From positions 186,001-250,000 of the forward strand of contig NZ_VCNL01000005.1 in NCBI RefSeq assembly GCF_007671685.1: a DNA stretch of 64,000 bases, written 5' to 3'. Source of the stretch: Halorubrum salsamenti. GTDB lineage: Archaea > Halobacteriota > Halobacteria > Halobacteriales > Haloferacaceae. Position numbers and translations under genes: made by a program. Below are positions 1 to 8,695 of the stretch, piece by piece. How positions within the stretch are numbered: position 1 is the stretch's first letter; each line of letters starts with the position of its first letter. The notes below the pieces were generated by a model, which made no database searches, was not told where the DNA came from, and saw only the letters and a list, made by a program, of their open reading frames with translations.

Positions 1-1
1 A

Positions 2-370
2 GAGGACGGCTACGACGACCTGCTCGACGCGCTCGCCGACGAGGACGGCTACTATTACGCGTGTCCCGCGGGCCACGGGTCGCTCCCCCCCCAGCAGGTG
101 TGTCCAACCTGCGGCGACGACGAGTTGACGACAGAGCCGCTGGCCGACACCGGAACGGTCGTCACGTTCACGGAGATCGCCGTTCCGAGCCCGTCCTTTA
201 GCGGGCAGACGCCCGTGGTCGTCATCGCCGACTTCGGTCCGGTCCGTCTGACCGGTCGGTTCGTAGACGACTCGGACCGGCTCGAAGTGGGGTGTTCGGT
301 GACGCCTACGGTCGCGTCATCGCCGGAGGGAAACCGTCACGTCGGCGCTCGGTTCGCGTCCGAGCGATGA
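2..370 (+). CDS. DUF35 Zn-ribbon/OB-fold protein, C-terminal part
   Basis: The reading frame is open from the window edge, so the start lies upstream. The visible 122 residues begin in a rubredoxin-like zinc ribbon (CPAGH then CPTC) and continue into a beta-rich OB-fold, the DUF35 arrangement. Such proteins normally partner a thiolase-like acyltransferase (family knowledge) and act in acyl-CoA metabolism. A thiolase partner would be expected just upstream, outside the window. The acyl-CoA synthetase 0.8 kb downstream on the same strand fits this. Family call is fairly sure; the specific substrate cannot be read. Confidence 0.8.
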   Translation, partial: EDGYDDLLDALADEDGYYYACPAGHGSLPPQQVCPTCGDDELTTEPLADTGTVVTFTEIAVPSPSFSGQTPVVVIADFGPVRLTGRFVDDSDRLEVGCSVTPTVASSPEGNRHVGARFASER

Positions 371-483
371 CCTCGAACGCCGAGCGCTGAGATCGAACGC
401 GGGTCGGCCCCGTGACGCGCCGTGTTGCATCGAAATTCGTCACTCCCGATAACACTATACTGTCCGATTCGCATGGTGTCGGT

Positions 484-984
484 ATGCAACGTACTCTCGA
501 AGAGATGACGCCGACCGTCTCCGAGTCGGCGTTCGTCTCAGAACAGTCGTATCTGATCGGTGATGTCGTGGTCGGCGACCGCGCGAGCCTCTGGCCGTTC
601 ACCTGTCTTCGCGGAGACGGCGGTGCCACGGTCGTCGGGCCGGAGACGAACGTTCAGGAGTTCACGATGCTACATGGCGCGATTCTCGGCGACGAGGTCA
701 CCGTCGGCCACAACGCCGTCGTCGACTACGCGACCGTCGAGGACCATTCTCTCGTGGGGATGGGGAGTCGTATCCTCCGAGACGCGACAGTCGAATCCGA
801 CTGTATCGTCGCCGCCGGCGCGGTGATCCTCCAAGACCAGACAATTCCGGAAGGCCACCTGGCGTACGGCGCCCCGGCCGAGACGAAGCCACTCACCGAC
901 GCCCAGCGCGACGAGATCGATCGGGTCCACCAACATTACGTCGACCTCGGGCGTCGGTACAAGGCGGACGGGGGGTTCGAGTAG
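484..984 (+). CDS. Gamma-carbonic-anhydrase-like hexapeptide-repeat protein
   Basis: A 166-residue left-handed beta-helix protein with the repeated hexapeptide pattern seen as GDVVVGDRASLWPFTCLRGD, then VGHNAVVDYATVEDHSLVGMGS. The Arg-Gly-Asp segment and the His of VGHNA match metal-site regions of the gamma-CA/YrdA family; the second ligand position reads MLHG. The start at 484 is preferred over an in-frame GTG at 412 because an AT-rich ACTATAC box lies about 27 nt upstream. In catabolic clusters these proteins are often of unproven enzymatic activity, so carbonic anhydrase function is an inference. Alternative: an acyl-carnitine/CaiE-like accessory protein. Confidence 0.8.
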   Translation: MQRTLEEMTPTVSESAFVSEQSYLIGDVVVGDRASLWPFTCLRGDGGATVVGPETNVQEFTMLHGAILGDEVTVGHNAVVDYATVEDHSLVGMGSRILRDATVESDCIVAAGAVILQDQTIPEGHLAYGAPAETKPLTDAQRDEIDRVHQHYVDLGRRYKADGGFE

Positions 985-1151
985 TCAGAGCGGCCGGGGA
1001 GGACGAGTGTTCGAAGCGCCGGAGGGAGAACCAAACGTTCGAACCGATTGGAGGTGAGAGTTCGCCCGTTGATCGCGACGTATCGACGAATCTGCCACGG
1101 AGACCCCGATATTTTATGTCTGTTGCTGCAGCAACCTTGAGGTACACACCC

Positions 1152-3146
1152 ATGACAGAGGACACCTATGAAGAGTCATCCATCGTCCACGAACCGAGCC
1201 GGGAGTTCGTCGAGTCGACGAACGTCTACGAGTTCATGCAGGCGTACGGAATCGACGACTACGACGAACTCATTCGTCGAACCACCGAGTCGGTCGACGG
1301 CGTCGAGGCGTCGGGGATCGAGTGGTTCTGGGACACAGTACCCGAGTATCTCGACATCGACTTCTACGAGCCGTACGACGCGGTCCGCGACGACAGCGAC
1401 GGTCCGCAGTTCTCGGAGTGGTACCCCGGCGGCGAGATCAACCTCGCGCACAACGTGGTCGACCGCCACGCCGCCGTCGACGCGGAGGCGAGAAACAGCG
1501 TCGCGTGTATCTTCGAGGGCGAGCCGGGCGACGTGCGGGAGGTGACGTACCACGAACTCGCGCGGCAGTCGAACAAGGTGGCGAACTATCTCGAATCGGT
1601 CGGGATCGAGACCGGCGACACCGTCGGGCTGTACATGCCGATGGTCCCGGAGGTCATCTCCATCCTGTACGGCTGTTTCAAAGTCGGCGCCATCGCGGTC
1701 CCGATCTTCTCCGGGTTCGGCGTCGAGGCCACGGCCACGCGCATCGCCGACTCGGAGTGTTCGGTGCTTTTCACCGGCGACGGGTTCTACCGGCGCGGCA
1801 CGCCGCTCACGCTTAAAGAGGCGGCCGACGACGCCATCGAGGAGGCGGGACACGTCGAACACACCGTCGTCTACGACCGCCTCGACGACGACGCCGAGGT
1901 CCCGATGGGGGCGCGCGACGAGTGGTGGGACGACGCGATCGAAGGGCGCGACGACGAGTACGACACCAAGTCGCTGCCATCCTCACAGGAGTCAATGCTG
2001 CTGTACTCGTCGGGGACGACCGGCAAGCCGAAGGGCATTGTCCACACGCACGCCGGGGTACAGATGCAGTGTGCGAAGGAGATCTACTTCGGGTTCGATC
2101 ACAAGCCCTCGGATCGCTTCTTTTGGGTCTCAGATATCGGCTGGATGATGGGCCCCTGGACGCTCATCGGGAACCACACGTTCGGCGGGACGGTGTTCAT
2201 GTACGAGGGCGCGCCGGACCAGCCCGAGCCGGACCGCTTCTGGGAGATGATCGACCGACACTCGCTGTCGACGTTCGGCATCTCTCCGACGGCAATCAGA
2301 GCGCTGCGTAAACACGGCGACGAGTGGGTCGAGGATCACGACCTCTCCTCGATACGCCTGCTGGGCTCGACCGGCGAGCCGTGGGACCCCGAGTCGTGGC
2401 AGTGGTTCTACGAGAACGTCGGACAGAGCGAGGCCCCGATCATCAACATCTCCGGCGGCACCGAGATCTGCGGTTGTTTCCTCATGCCGATGCCGACCCA
2501 GCCGCTGAAACCCACGTCGCTCGGCGGGCCGGGGCTCGGCATGAACATCGACATCGTCGACGAGTCCGGGAGTTCAATCGCCGACGATCACGAGCGCGGC
2601 TTCCTCGTCGCGCGCGACTCCTGTCCGTCGACCACCAAGTCGCTGTGGTCGGGTGACGAGCGCTATCTGGAGGAGTACTGGTCGACGTGGGACGATCTGT
2701 GGGACCACGGTGACTGGGCCCAGAAGGACGAAGACGGGTTCTGGTTCCTCCACGGCCGAGCAGACGACGCGCTCAACGTTGCGGGCCGGAAGGTCGGCCC
2801 CGCCGAAATCGAGGGCGTCCTCACCGAACACGACGCCGTGAATCAGGCTGCGGCGGTCGGGGTCCCCGACGAGACGACCGGAACCGCGGTCGTGACGTAC
2901 GTCGTCCTCGAAGACGGCTACGACGGGAGCGACGACCTCCGAAACGAGCTGTCGGCGCTCGTCGGCGAGGAGCACGGCAAACCGTTCCGTCCGCGCGAGA
3001 TCCTCTTTGTCTCTGACTTCCCGAAGACGCAGTCGGGGAAGGTGATCCGCCGGGCCATCTCGTCGCTCTACCAGGGCGAGGAGCTGGGCGACATGTCGAG
3101 CATTGAGAACCCTGAGGTACTCGACGAGATCGAAGCGGCGACGTAA
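1152..3146 (+). CDS. AMP-forming acyl-CoA synthetase (acetyl-CoA synthetase-like)
   Basis: A 664-residue ANL-superfamily ligase that activates a carboxylic acid with ATP and CoA. It has an N-terminal cap segment, the P-loop YSSGTTGKPKGIVHTHAG near residue 280, the A5-type SGGTEICG motif, and a C-terminal domain with GRADDALNVAGRKVGPAEIE and the catalytic lysine in PKTQSGKVIRR. The length matches acetyl/propionyl/acetoacetyl-CoA synthetases. The start at 1152 is chosen over an in-frame upstream ATG (1116) because an ATTTTATG TATA-like box lies about 40 nt before 1152 and the extra residues look non-conserved. It probably activates the acid made by the neighbouring oxidoreductases; acyl specificity is not readable. 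Confidence 0.88.
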   Translation: MTEDTYEESSIVHEPSREFVESTNVYEFMQAYGIDDYDELIRRTTESVDGVEASGIEWFWDTVPEYLDIDFYEPYDAVRDDSDGPQFSEWYPGGEINLAHNVVDRHAAVDAEARNSVACIFEGEPGDVREVTYHELARQSNKVANYLESVGIETGDTVGLYMPMVPEVISILYGCFKVGAIAVPIFSGFGVEATATRIADSECSVLFTGDGFYRRGTPLTLKEAADDAIEEAGHVEHTVVYDRLDDDAEVPMGARDEWWDDAIEGRDDEYDTKSLPSSQESMLLYSSGTTGKPKGIVHTHAGVQMQCAKEIYFGFDHKPSDRFFWVSDIGWMMGPWTLIGNHTFGGTVFMYEGAPDQPEPDRFWEMIDRHSLSTFGISPTAIRALRKHGDEWVEDHDLSSIRLLGSTGEPWDPESWQWFYENVGQSEAPIINISGGTEICGCFLMPMPTQPLKPTSLGGPGLGMNIDIVDESGSSIADDHERGFLVARDSCPSTTKSLWSGDERYLEEYWSTWDDLWDHGDWAQKDEDGFWFLHGRADDALNVAGRKVGPAEIEGVLTEHDAVNQAAAVGVPDETTGTAVVTYVVLEDGYDGSDDLRNELSALVGEEHGKPFRPREILFVSDFPKTQSGKVIRRAISSLYQGEELGDMSSIENPEVLDEIEAAT

Positions 3147-3339
3147 CAGGCCGGCAGGGAGTGCGGACGGCGAGGCTATCTTATAAGCGGCACGGCGGTG
3201 CGGCACCGTCACCGCAGTCGGTCTTCGGCACGCGACGAGAAGTGAGAGAGGACGAGTGGTTCGATCAGTTGCGTCGGGTGGTCAAGCAGTTGAATTGAGT
3301 CGGGTGAGCCGACTGGGTCGGCTAAAGCTGTCCTCGCGC

Positions 3340-3783
3340 TCAGTCCGACCGCTCGGCGTAGGGCGTAACGCCGGCAGCGTCCATCTGATCGTGGAATCGC
3401 TTTCGCCGAGCCTTCCGCTGTTCGGTTGACATCCGGTCGTTGGTCCAGATCTGGCCGCTGGTGTCTTGGTGGACCTCGCAGCTGTCGAACTCTTCCAGCG
3501 CTTCGACGCGTTCGCGCACCTCGTCGTTGATATCGAGGAAGTACGTACATCGCTGTGAGGTCAACAGAAGGGTTACTTCCACGTCACGGTCGTCGACAGA
3601 GATAGATTCGACGAGCCCTAGATCGAGGATGCTGATCGGATGGTCGCTCATACAGCTACAGGGGTCGAGTACCTCGTCAAGTTCGGCCTTGACCCGCGTT
3701 TTCCGATCGTCGTCGAACTCCGTGTCTGGGGTGACGTGCGTGGCCGTTTCGGTTCGCTCGTATGGGTCGGTGTGTGCAGACAT
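3340..3783 (-). CDS. DUF59/MIP18-family Fe-S assembly-type protein (PaaD-like)
   Basis: A 147-residue protein containing a DUF59 domain: an N-terminal helix, then DPCSCMSDHPISILDLGLVE, and a second half with TSQRCTYFLDINDEV before an EALEEFDSC strand. DUF59 proteins help mature Fe-S or other metal enzymes (family knowledge). The start at 3783 was chosen because the upstream in-frame extension is Arg-rich and atypical for a haloarchaeon. It is 2 bp downstream of the amidohydrolase gene on the same strand, so co-transcribed. Being unusually Cys-rich for this family, it may service the aldehyde:ferredoxin oxidoreductase or act with the amidohydrolase; that is inference. Confidence 0.75.
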   Translation of the reverse strand: MSAHTDPYERTETATHVTPDTEFDDDRKTRVKAELDEVLDPCSCMSDHPISILDLGLVESISVDDRDVEVTLLLTSQRCTYFLDINDEVRERVEALEEFDSCEVHQDTSGQIWTNDRMSTEQRKARRKRFHDQMDAAGVTPYAERSD

Positions 3784-3785
3784 GG

Positions 3786-4880
3786 TCAGTCGTCGGATGC
3801 GAGCGCCGAGCCGGCTTCGTAGGTCGACCACGGCTCGGCGGGGTAGTCGCCGCTCTCTTGGCGCTCTTGGCGGAGTTGGTCCCACTTGTCGCCCTTGATA
3901 TCCTTTTTAATTTGCTCGGGGTCCTTATCTAGAAGGCGGAGCGCGTTCTTGCCCAGAATCTTCTCTTTCATGTCCTGGGTGACTTCGGGGTAGTCGTAGT
4001 CCTCGATGAGGTCTTCGGGCATCTCGAAGTTCTGGATGCCTTCGATCGGCGGTTGCGGATGCAGCGCCGTCGCGCCGCCGGCGTAGACGATACGGTCTGG
4101 GCCGGCCCAGTAGAGCATCTCACCGAGCGCCTTCGCGAACTTCCGCGGGCGGGTGTTGACGAGGCAAGCCGTGTTCTCGAGGTTGGCGTAGACGTTGTCG
4201 TGGCTCGCCATCGCGAGGACCGTCTCCTCGACGAACGAGAAGCCAGCGTGGATGATCTCGAAGTTGATGTCGGGGAACGAGTTGGCCGCGTCCTCGATGT
4301 CGTCCGGCTTGAAGTAGCGGACCGGTGCCGTCGCGAACGGGATGAACTTGTGGATCGCCAGCGTGTCGACCTCCGAGTCGGCGACCCGCTGGAGGAGCGG
4401 CCAGACGGCATCTTCGGTCAGCTGGAGCGAGAGGTCGTTGCCGTTCTGGTAGCGCGCGGGATAGAACTTGATTCCCTCGACGCCGTCTTTCGCCGCGAAC
4501 TCCTCAATCTGGTCGCCCGCGTCGTCTTCGAGGGGGTTGACGTCGACGTACATCGAGACGCGCTCGGGGTTCTGCTCCATGAACTCGAACCCTTTCTCAC
4601 GGGAGACGTAGCCGTCGTGGAAGTAGTCGTCGAGCGGCAGCGAGTGGTAGACCGAGTAGTCGATCTGACTCTCCAAAAAGAGGAGCCGAGCGAGCTCTTC
4701 GGGCTGGTGGTCGCGGTAGAAGACCTCCTCGGACGGCACGTACCCGTCTGGGAGAATCTTCGCCCCCATCTCGTACGTCTCGTCGTCCCAGACCTGTGCG
4801 TGCGGGTGCTTGTGGTTCTCTGGCGTGTGGTTGAAGCAGTGTGACACGGAGTCCACTACCAGCGAGTCGCTGTCTAACAT
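3786..4880 (-). CDS. Amidohydrolase-family (TIM-barrel) metal-dependent hydrolase
   Basis: A 364-residue protein of the amidohydrolase-2/ACMSD-like superfamily (PF04909 type). Visible barrel motifs are HCFNH near the N-terminus, GIKFYPARY, LAIHKF (metal His after strand 5), FEIIHAGFSF (strand 6) and the strand-8 region RIVYAGGATALHPQPP. The usual strand-8 Asp is not obvious: that loop reads AGG. Start 4880 is supported by a TTTAATAA box at 4906-4913 exactly one haloarchaeal promoter spacing upstream, giving a leaderless message. It forms an operon with the DUF59 gene and is divergent from an SDR gene. It may be a hydrolase or decarboxylase in the island's pathway. Confidence 0.8.
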   Translation of the reverse strand: MLDSDSLVVDSVSHCFNHTPENHKHPHAQVWDDETYEMGAKILPDGYVPSEEVFYRDHQPEELARLLFLESQIDYSVYHSLPLDDYFHDGYVSREKGFEFMEQNPERVSMYVDVNPLEDDAGDQIEEFAAKDGVEGIKFYPARYQNGNDLSLQLTEDAVWPLLQRVADSEVDTLAIHKFIPFATAPVRYFKPDDIEDAANSFPDINFEIIHAGFSFVEETVLAMASHDNVYANLENTACLVNTRPRKFAKALGEMLYWAGPDRIVYAGGATALHPQPPIEGIQNFEMPEDLIEDYDYPEVTQDMKEKILGKNALRLLDKDPEQIKKDIKGDKWDQLRQERQESGDYPAEPWSTYEAGSALASDD

Positions 4881-5010
4881 CACACTATACAGACTGAGAG
4901 AGTCATTATTAAACATTTGGATCCAAGAGGTCTCAAAGCGACTTAGCTCGCCGCCCAAGAGGATACCCCGAGAAACACTTAATTGAACGGCAGTAGCATC
5001 GTAGTTCGTT
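4881..5010. promoter_or_regulatory. Divergent promoter region, amidohydrolase / SDR
   Basis: The intergenic segment holds a TTTAATAA TATA box on the minus strand (4906-4913), 29 nt before the amidohydrolase ATG, and an ACTTAATTG box on the plus strand around 4977-4985, about 27 nt before the SDR ATG at 5011. Both therefore look like leaderless haloarchaeal promoters. No clear shared operator palindrome was seen. Confidence 0.6.
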
Positions 5011-5766
5011 ATGTCTGAGCGCTTGCAGGGGAAGACAGCACTGGTCACCGGCGGTTCCTCCGGCAACGGACGAGCCATCGCTCGGCGTTTCGCCAATGAA
5101 GGGGCGAACGTGACGGTCGCCGACGTTCGCGAGGACCCGCGGATGGGCGGCGAGCCGACGCACGAACTCATCGAGAGCGAGGGCGGAACCGCGCAGTTCG
5201 TCAACTGCGACGTGAGTTCGATCGAAGACCTCCGCGCGGCGGTCGACGCCACCGTCGATGCGTTCGGCTCGCTGGACGTGATGGTCAACAACGCCGGTGT
5301 CGAACGACAGAAGCCCCTCAACGAAGTTACCGAGGAGGATTATGAGTGGCTCATGAACATCAATCTCAAGGGCGTGTTCTTCGGAAGCCAAGCAGCCGTC
5401 GAGGTGATGCGCGAGCAGGACGAGGGGGGCAGCATCATCAACATGTCCTCGATCGGCGGCATCCGCGGCTTGGAGAACTCCTCGCTGTACTGTACCTCGA
5501 AGGGTGGGGTGACTAACTTGACCCGAGAGTTAGCCGTCGAGCAAGGCGAACACGACATCCGCGTCAACGCCCTCAATCCGGGGTTCATCGAGACGGCGAT
5601 GACGATGGAGGACGGTGACACGGCCGGCGGCATTCTCGATCAGACGCCGCTGGGACGGGCGGGCCAACCCGACGAGGTCGCGGACGCGGCGCTGTTCCTC
5701 GCGAGCGACGAGTCGTCGTTCGTCACAGGGCATAACCTCGTCATGGACGGCGGCTTCACAGCCTGA
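5011..5766 (+). CDS. Short-chain dehydrogenase/reductase (SDR)
   Basis: A 251-residue classical SDR. The NAD(P)-binding motif is TGGSSGNGRAIA near residue 14, NNAG near 91, the catalytic Ser in NMSSIGG, and the Tyr/Lys pair in YCTSK. The C-terminus VTGHNLVMDGG is typical. An acidic residue after strand 2 (VADVRED) favours NAD(H). It probably oxidises a hydroxyl intermediate to a ketone. It is preceded by a leaderless-type promoter and followed 53 bp later by the aldehyde oxidoreductase gene, which has its own TATA box. Substrate unknown. Confidence 0.88.
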   Translation: MSERLQGKTALVTGGSSGNGRAIARRFANEGANVTVADVREDPRMGGEPTHELIESEGGTAQFVNCDVSSIEDLRAAVDATVDAFGSLDVMVNNAGVERQKPLNEVTEEDYEWLMNINLKGVFFGSQAAVEVMREQDEGGSIINMSSIGGIRGLENSSLYCTSKGGVTNLTRELAVEQGEHDIRVNALNPGFIETAMTMEDGDTAGGILDQTPLGRAGQPDEVADAALFLASDESSFVTGHNLVMDGGFTA

Positions 5767-5819
5767 ATCGGGAGGGGTTGAGCAACACTTATTATTTCGC
5801 ACCCGCGACATCTGTGTAC

Positions 5820-7496
5820 ATGCTTCACGCAGAGGGACCCCTCTTAACAGTCGATATCAGCGACCGCTCGACGGAAACGACCGACATCGACGAAATAAAC
5901 GAGACGTTCATCGGCGGGCGAGGCGTCGCGACGCGGCTCGCTCACGACCGACTCCCGGTCGACGCCGACCCGCTGGGCGCGACAAACCGGCTCTACTTCG
6001 CGACGGGGCCGATGCAGTCGTCGACCATGTCGTTCACCGGTCGGATGAACTGCACGGGTATCTCGCCGCTCACGGGCGGCCTGCTCTCGTCGAACGCCGG
6101 CGGGTTCATGTCGCGCAACTTCGCTGCGACAGGCTACAGCGCCGTCGAACTCGTGGGTGCGAGCGACGAACTCGTCGTCGTTCACGTCACCGACACCGGC
6201 GTCGAGTTCGAACCCGTCCCGGATCTGGCGGGCGCGACGGTACCGGAGACGGTCGGGTACATCGAGACGGAACACGGCATGGAGAGCGAACACGTCGCCT
6301 GTATCGGCCCCGGCGGGGAAAATCGAGTCCGCTTCGCCTCCATCATGACCTCGGAGTCGAGAGCGTTCGGCCGTGGGGGGCTGGGCGCTGTCCTCGGGGC
6401 CAAGGGGGTCAAGGCGATCACGTTCGACGGCGATTCGAGCCCGGAGATTGAGATTCCCCCCATCCAGATGGACGTCCACCGCGACGCGGCCACCGCCGAC
6501 CACATCATGAAACGGCAGGGGACGACGTCGGTGACCGAGCTGGCCAACGAGGTGTCGGCCCTGCCGACGAGGTACTTCTCCGAGCTGCAGTTCGAGGGAG
6601 TCGAGGGGATCAACGGGGACCGAGTCGAGGAGAAGAAGTACAAGAAGGCGACCTGCTCGTCGTGCGCGTTCGCCTGTAAGCTCCCGACGAAAGACGAGGA
6701 ACGAGGCGTCGAGACAGAGGGCCCGGAGTTCGAGACTGTGATGTCGTTCGGGTCGAACGCCGGCGTCGACGACATCGTCGACGTGATGCAGTCGAACGAG
6801 CTGTGCGATAGATACGGCCTAGACACCATCACCTGCGGGAACGTCGTTTCCGCTTACTTAGCGAGCGAAGGCGAGTTCGGGAACACAGAGCTCATCTTCG
6901 AGACGGTCGAGAAGATCGCTCACCGAGAGGGGATCGGCGATCTGCTCGCGGAGGGAATCGATCGCTTCCACGAGGCGTTAGGCGTCGAGAATTGGACCGT
7001 AAAAGGGCTCGATTTCGCCGCCCACGACGGCCGCACGTTGAATGGTCAGGGGCTGTCGTACGCGACGGCGACGAGGGGGGCAGACCATATGTTCACCACG
7101 ATGTACGCGTGGGAGTACCCCCTCGTCGACGGCGAGGAGGCGTACGATCCCACCGGGCTCGAGGGGAAACCCGAGATGGTCATCGAGCAAGAGAACGCCC
7201 GTGCACTGGAGGACTGCGGCATCATCTGTCGGTTCTCACGGAGCTTCATGACGCCCGAACGGCTTGAGGGACTGTTCTCGACCGACTATGAGGCACTTCT
7301 GAACGTGGGGTCGAAGGTCGTCGACCTCGAACGGCACTTCAACAATCAGCGCGGTGTCGACCGTGAAGACGACACGCTTCCCTACTCGCTTCCGGACTTC
7401 GAGGCGGCGCTCGACGAGTACTACGAACGCCGCGGCTGGACCGACGAAGGCACCGTGCCGAGCGGTCACGTCGACGCCGTCACGAGCGCCGACTGA
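5820..7496 (+). CDS. Aldehyde:ferredoxin oxidoreductase family (tungsten/molybdenum bis-pterin)
   Basis: A 558-residue AOR-family enzyme, expected to oxidise an aldehyde to a carboxylic acid with ferredoxin as acceptor in the cytoplasm. Family features include the N-terminal GGRGVATRLAHDRL segment, FATGPMQSSTM, the CSSCAFACK cluster ligand motif (CxxCxxxC, near residue 280), and a fourth distal Cys in the DCGIICRFS segment. Start 5820 is used rather than the upstream 5778 because a CTTATTATTT box lies 27 nt before 5820. The acid produced could be passed to the acyl-CoA synthetase at 1152-3146. Length is slightly short of the archaeal ~600 aa but complete. Confidence 0.87.
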   Translation: MLHAEGPLLTVDISDRSTETTDIDEINETFIGGRGVATRLAHDRLPVDADPLGATNRLYFATGPMQSSTMSFTGRMNCTGISPLTGGLLSSNAGGFMSRNFAATGYSAVELVGASDELVVVHVTDTGVEFEPVPDLAGATVPETVGYIETEHGMESEHVACIGPGGENRVRFASIMTSESRAFGRGGLGAVLGAKGVKAITFDGDSSPEIEIPPIQMDVHRDAATADHIMKRQGTTSVTELANEVSALPTRYFSELQFEGVEGINGDRVEEKKYKKATCSSCAFACKLPTKDEERGVETEGPEFETVMSFGSNAGVDDIVDVMQSNELCDRYGLDTITCGNVVSAYLASEGEFGNTELIFETVEKIAHREGIGDLLAEGIDRFHEALGVENWTVKGLDFAAHDGRTLNGQGLSYATATRGADHMFTTMYAWEYPLVDGEEAYDPTGLEGKPEMVIEQENARALEDCGIICRFSRSFMTPERLEGLFSTDYEALLNVGSKVVDLERHFNNQRGVDREDDTLPYSLPDFEAALDEYYERRGWTDEGTVPSGHVDAVTSAD

Positions 7497-7700
7497 CCGC
7501 TCTTCGCTCTTTTTGCGAGAAGCACACGGTGAACCGTCGTCGAGAGCGGTGACAGACTCGACGGAACCGATGGTGCGGATAAAAACGGACTCGTCGTACG
7601 GGATGAGCGTGCGTGCCGTACCGTGTCGTACGCGACTGGGAGACACGAAAGTTCAGGTCACGCGAGGATACGAAGGCGAAGGAAGGCGGGACGCGCCGCT

Positions 7701-8693
7701 CTACTTCACCACGTCGATCTTCTCACGGTCGATCGACAGGGCCACCGCCCCGACCACCACGAGTCCCAGGATTATCTCCTGGACGAACGAGTCGATGCCG
7801 GTCAGGTTCATGCCGTTGTTGAGGACCGCGATGACGAGCACCCCCAGAATGGTTCGGTGAGGCCCGCCGACGCCGCCGGTCAGCGCCGTCCCGCCCATGA
7901 CGATGGCGGCGATGCTGGGGAGCATGAGCCCGCTCCCGATGTTCGGAGAGGCCGACGAGATGCGCAGCGTCAGCAGCACTCCCGCGGTACCGCAAAGCAG
8001 TCCCGACAGTACGAACGGATAGATCTTGTAACGGTCGACTTTCGCACCGGCCAGTTCGACGACGCGCTCGTTCTCGCCCAGCGCGAAGCAGTACCGGCCG
8101 AACTTCGTCCGGAAGGCCAGCACGATGGTGCCAACGTAGATGAGAAGCCCCCAGAGCACGAGGTTGGGAATGCCGAACACTTCGCCGTTCGAGATGGTTC
8201 GGATGGCGGGGTTCCGGAACGTGATGGTCGACCCGCCGGTGATTATCTTCCCGACCCCGGCCATCACCGAGAGCGTCCCGAGCGTGACGAGGAACGAGGG
8301 CACCTTGAGCTTCGTGAAGATGATGCCGTTGAACAGGCCGGCGAGCATCCCGACGCCGATGGCGATCGGGATGGCTAAGAGGCCCAGGCCGAACTGCGAA
8401 ATCAGGACGACGGTCACGACGCCCGTCAGTAGCACCATCGACTCGACGGAGAGGTCGATACTTTGCTGGAGGATGGGGAAGGTCCCCGCGAGCGCGACCA
8501 GCAACAACGTGACGGCGTTCTTCGCGACGTTATCGAGCAGGTTGGCCTCTGTCAAAAACCGATCTGTCGCGAGCGAGAACGTGATTATCAACCCGAACAG
8601 CATGACGAACGGGCCCAGATCCTGTATCCAGTCTTGGAGCGTGCGCTGTTCTCGTTGGTCAGTGATCCACTCGCTGACGCTACTTGTACTCAT
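7701..8693 (-). CDS. Ribose-type ABC transporter permease
   Basis: A 330-residue integral membrane permease of the RbsC/BPD_transp_2 type with about nine hydrophobic helices and the signature region SVMAGVGKIITGGSTI plus the cytoplasmic loop GENERVVELAGAKVDRYKI that couples to the ATPase. It is the last gene of a three-gene operon (binding protein, ATPase, permease), separated from the ATPase stop by only 2 bp. Expected to import a monosaccharide, polyol or similar small solute. Confidence 0.9.
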   Translation of the reverse strand: MSTSSVSEWITDQREQRTLQDWIQDLGPFVMLFGLIITFSLATDRFLTEANLLDNVAKNAVTLLLVALAGTFPILQQSIDLSVESMVLLTGVVTVVLISQFGLGLLAIPIAIGVGMLAGLFNGIIFTKLKVPSFLVTLGTLSVMAGVGKIITGGSTITFRNPAIRTISNGEVFGIPNLVLWGLLIYVGTIVLAFRTKFGRYCFALGENERVVELAGAKVDRYKIYPFVLSGLLCGTAGVLLTLRISSASPNIGSGLMLPSIAAIVMGGTALTGGVGGPHRTILGVLVIAVLNNGMNLTGIDSFVQEIILGLVVVGAVALSIDREKIDVVK

Positions 8694-8695
8694 TG

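Noticed and set aside
1176-1862. Long minus-strand frame opposite the acyl-CoA synthetase, and similar long antisense frames at 26835-28178 and 45560-47590
   Set aside because: High-GC shadow frames with Arg/Val/Asp-rich composition antiparallel to clearly conserved proteins.
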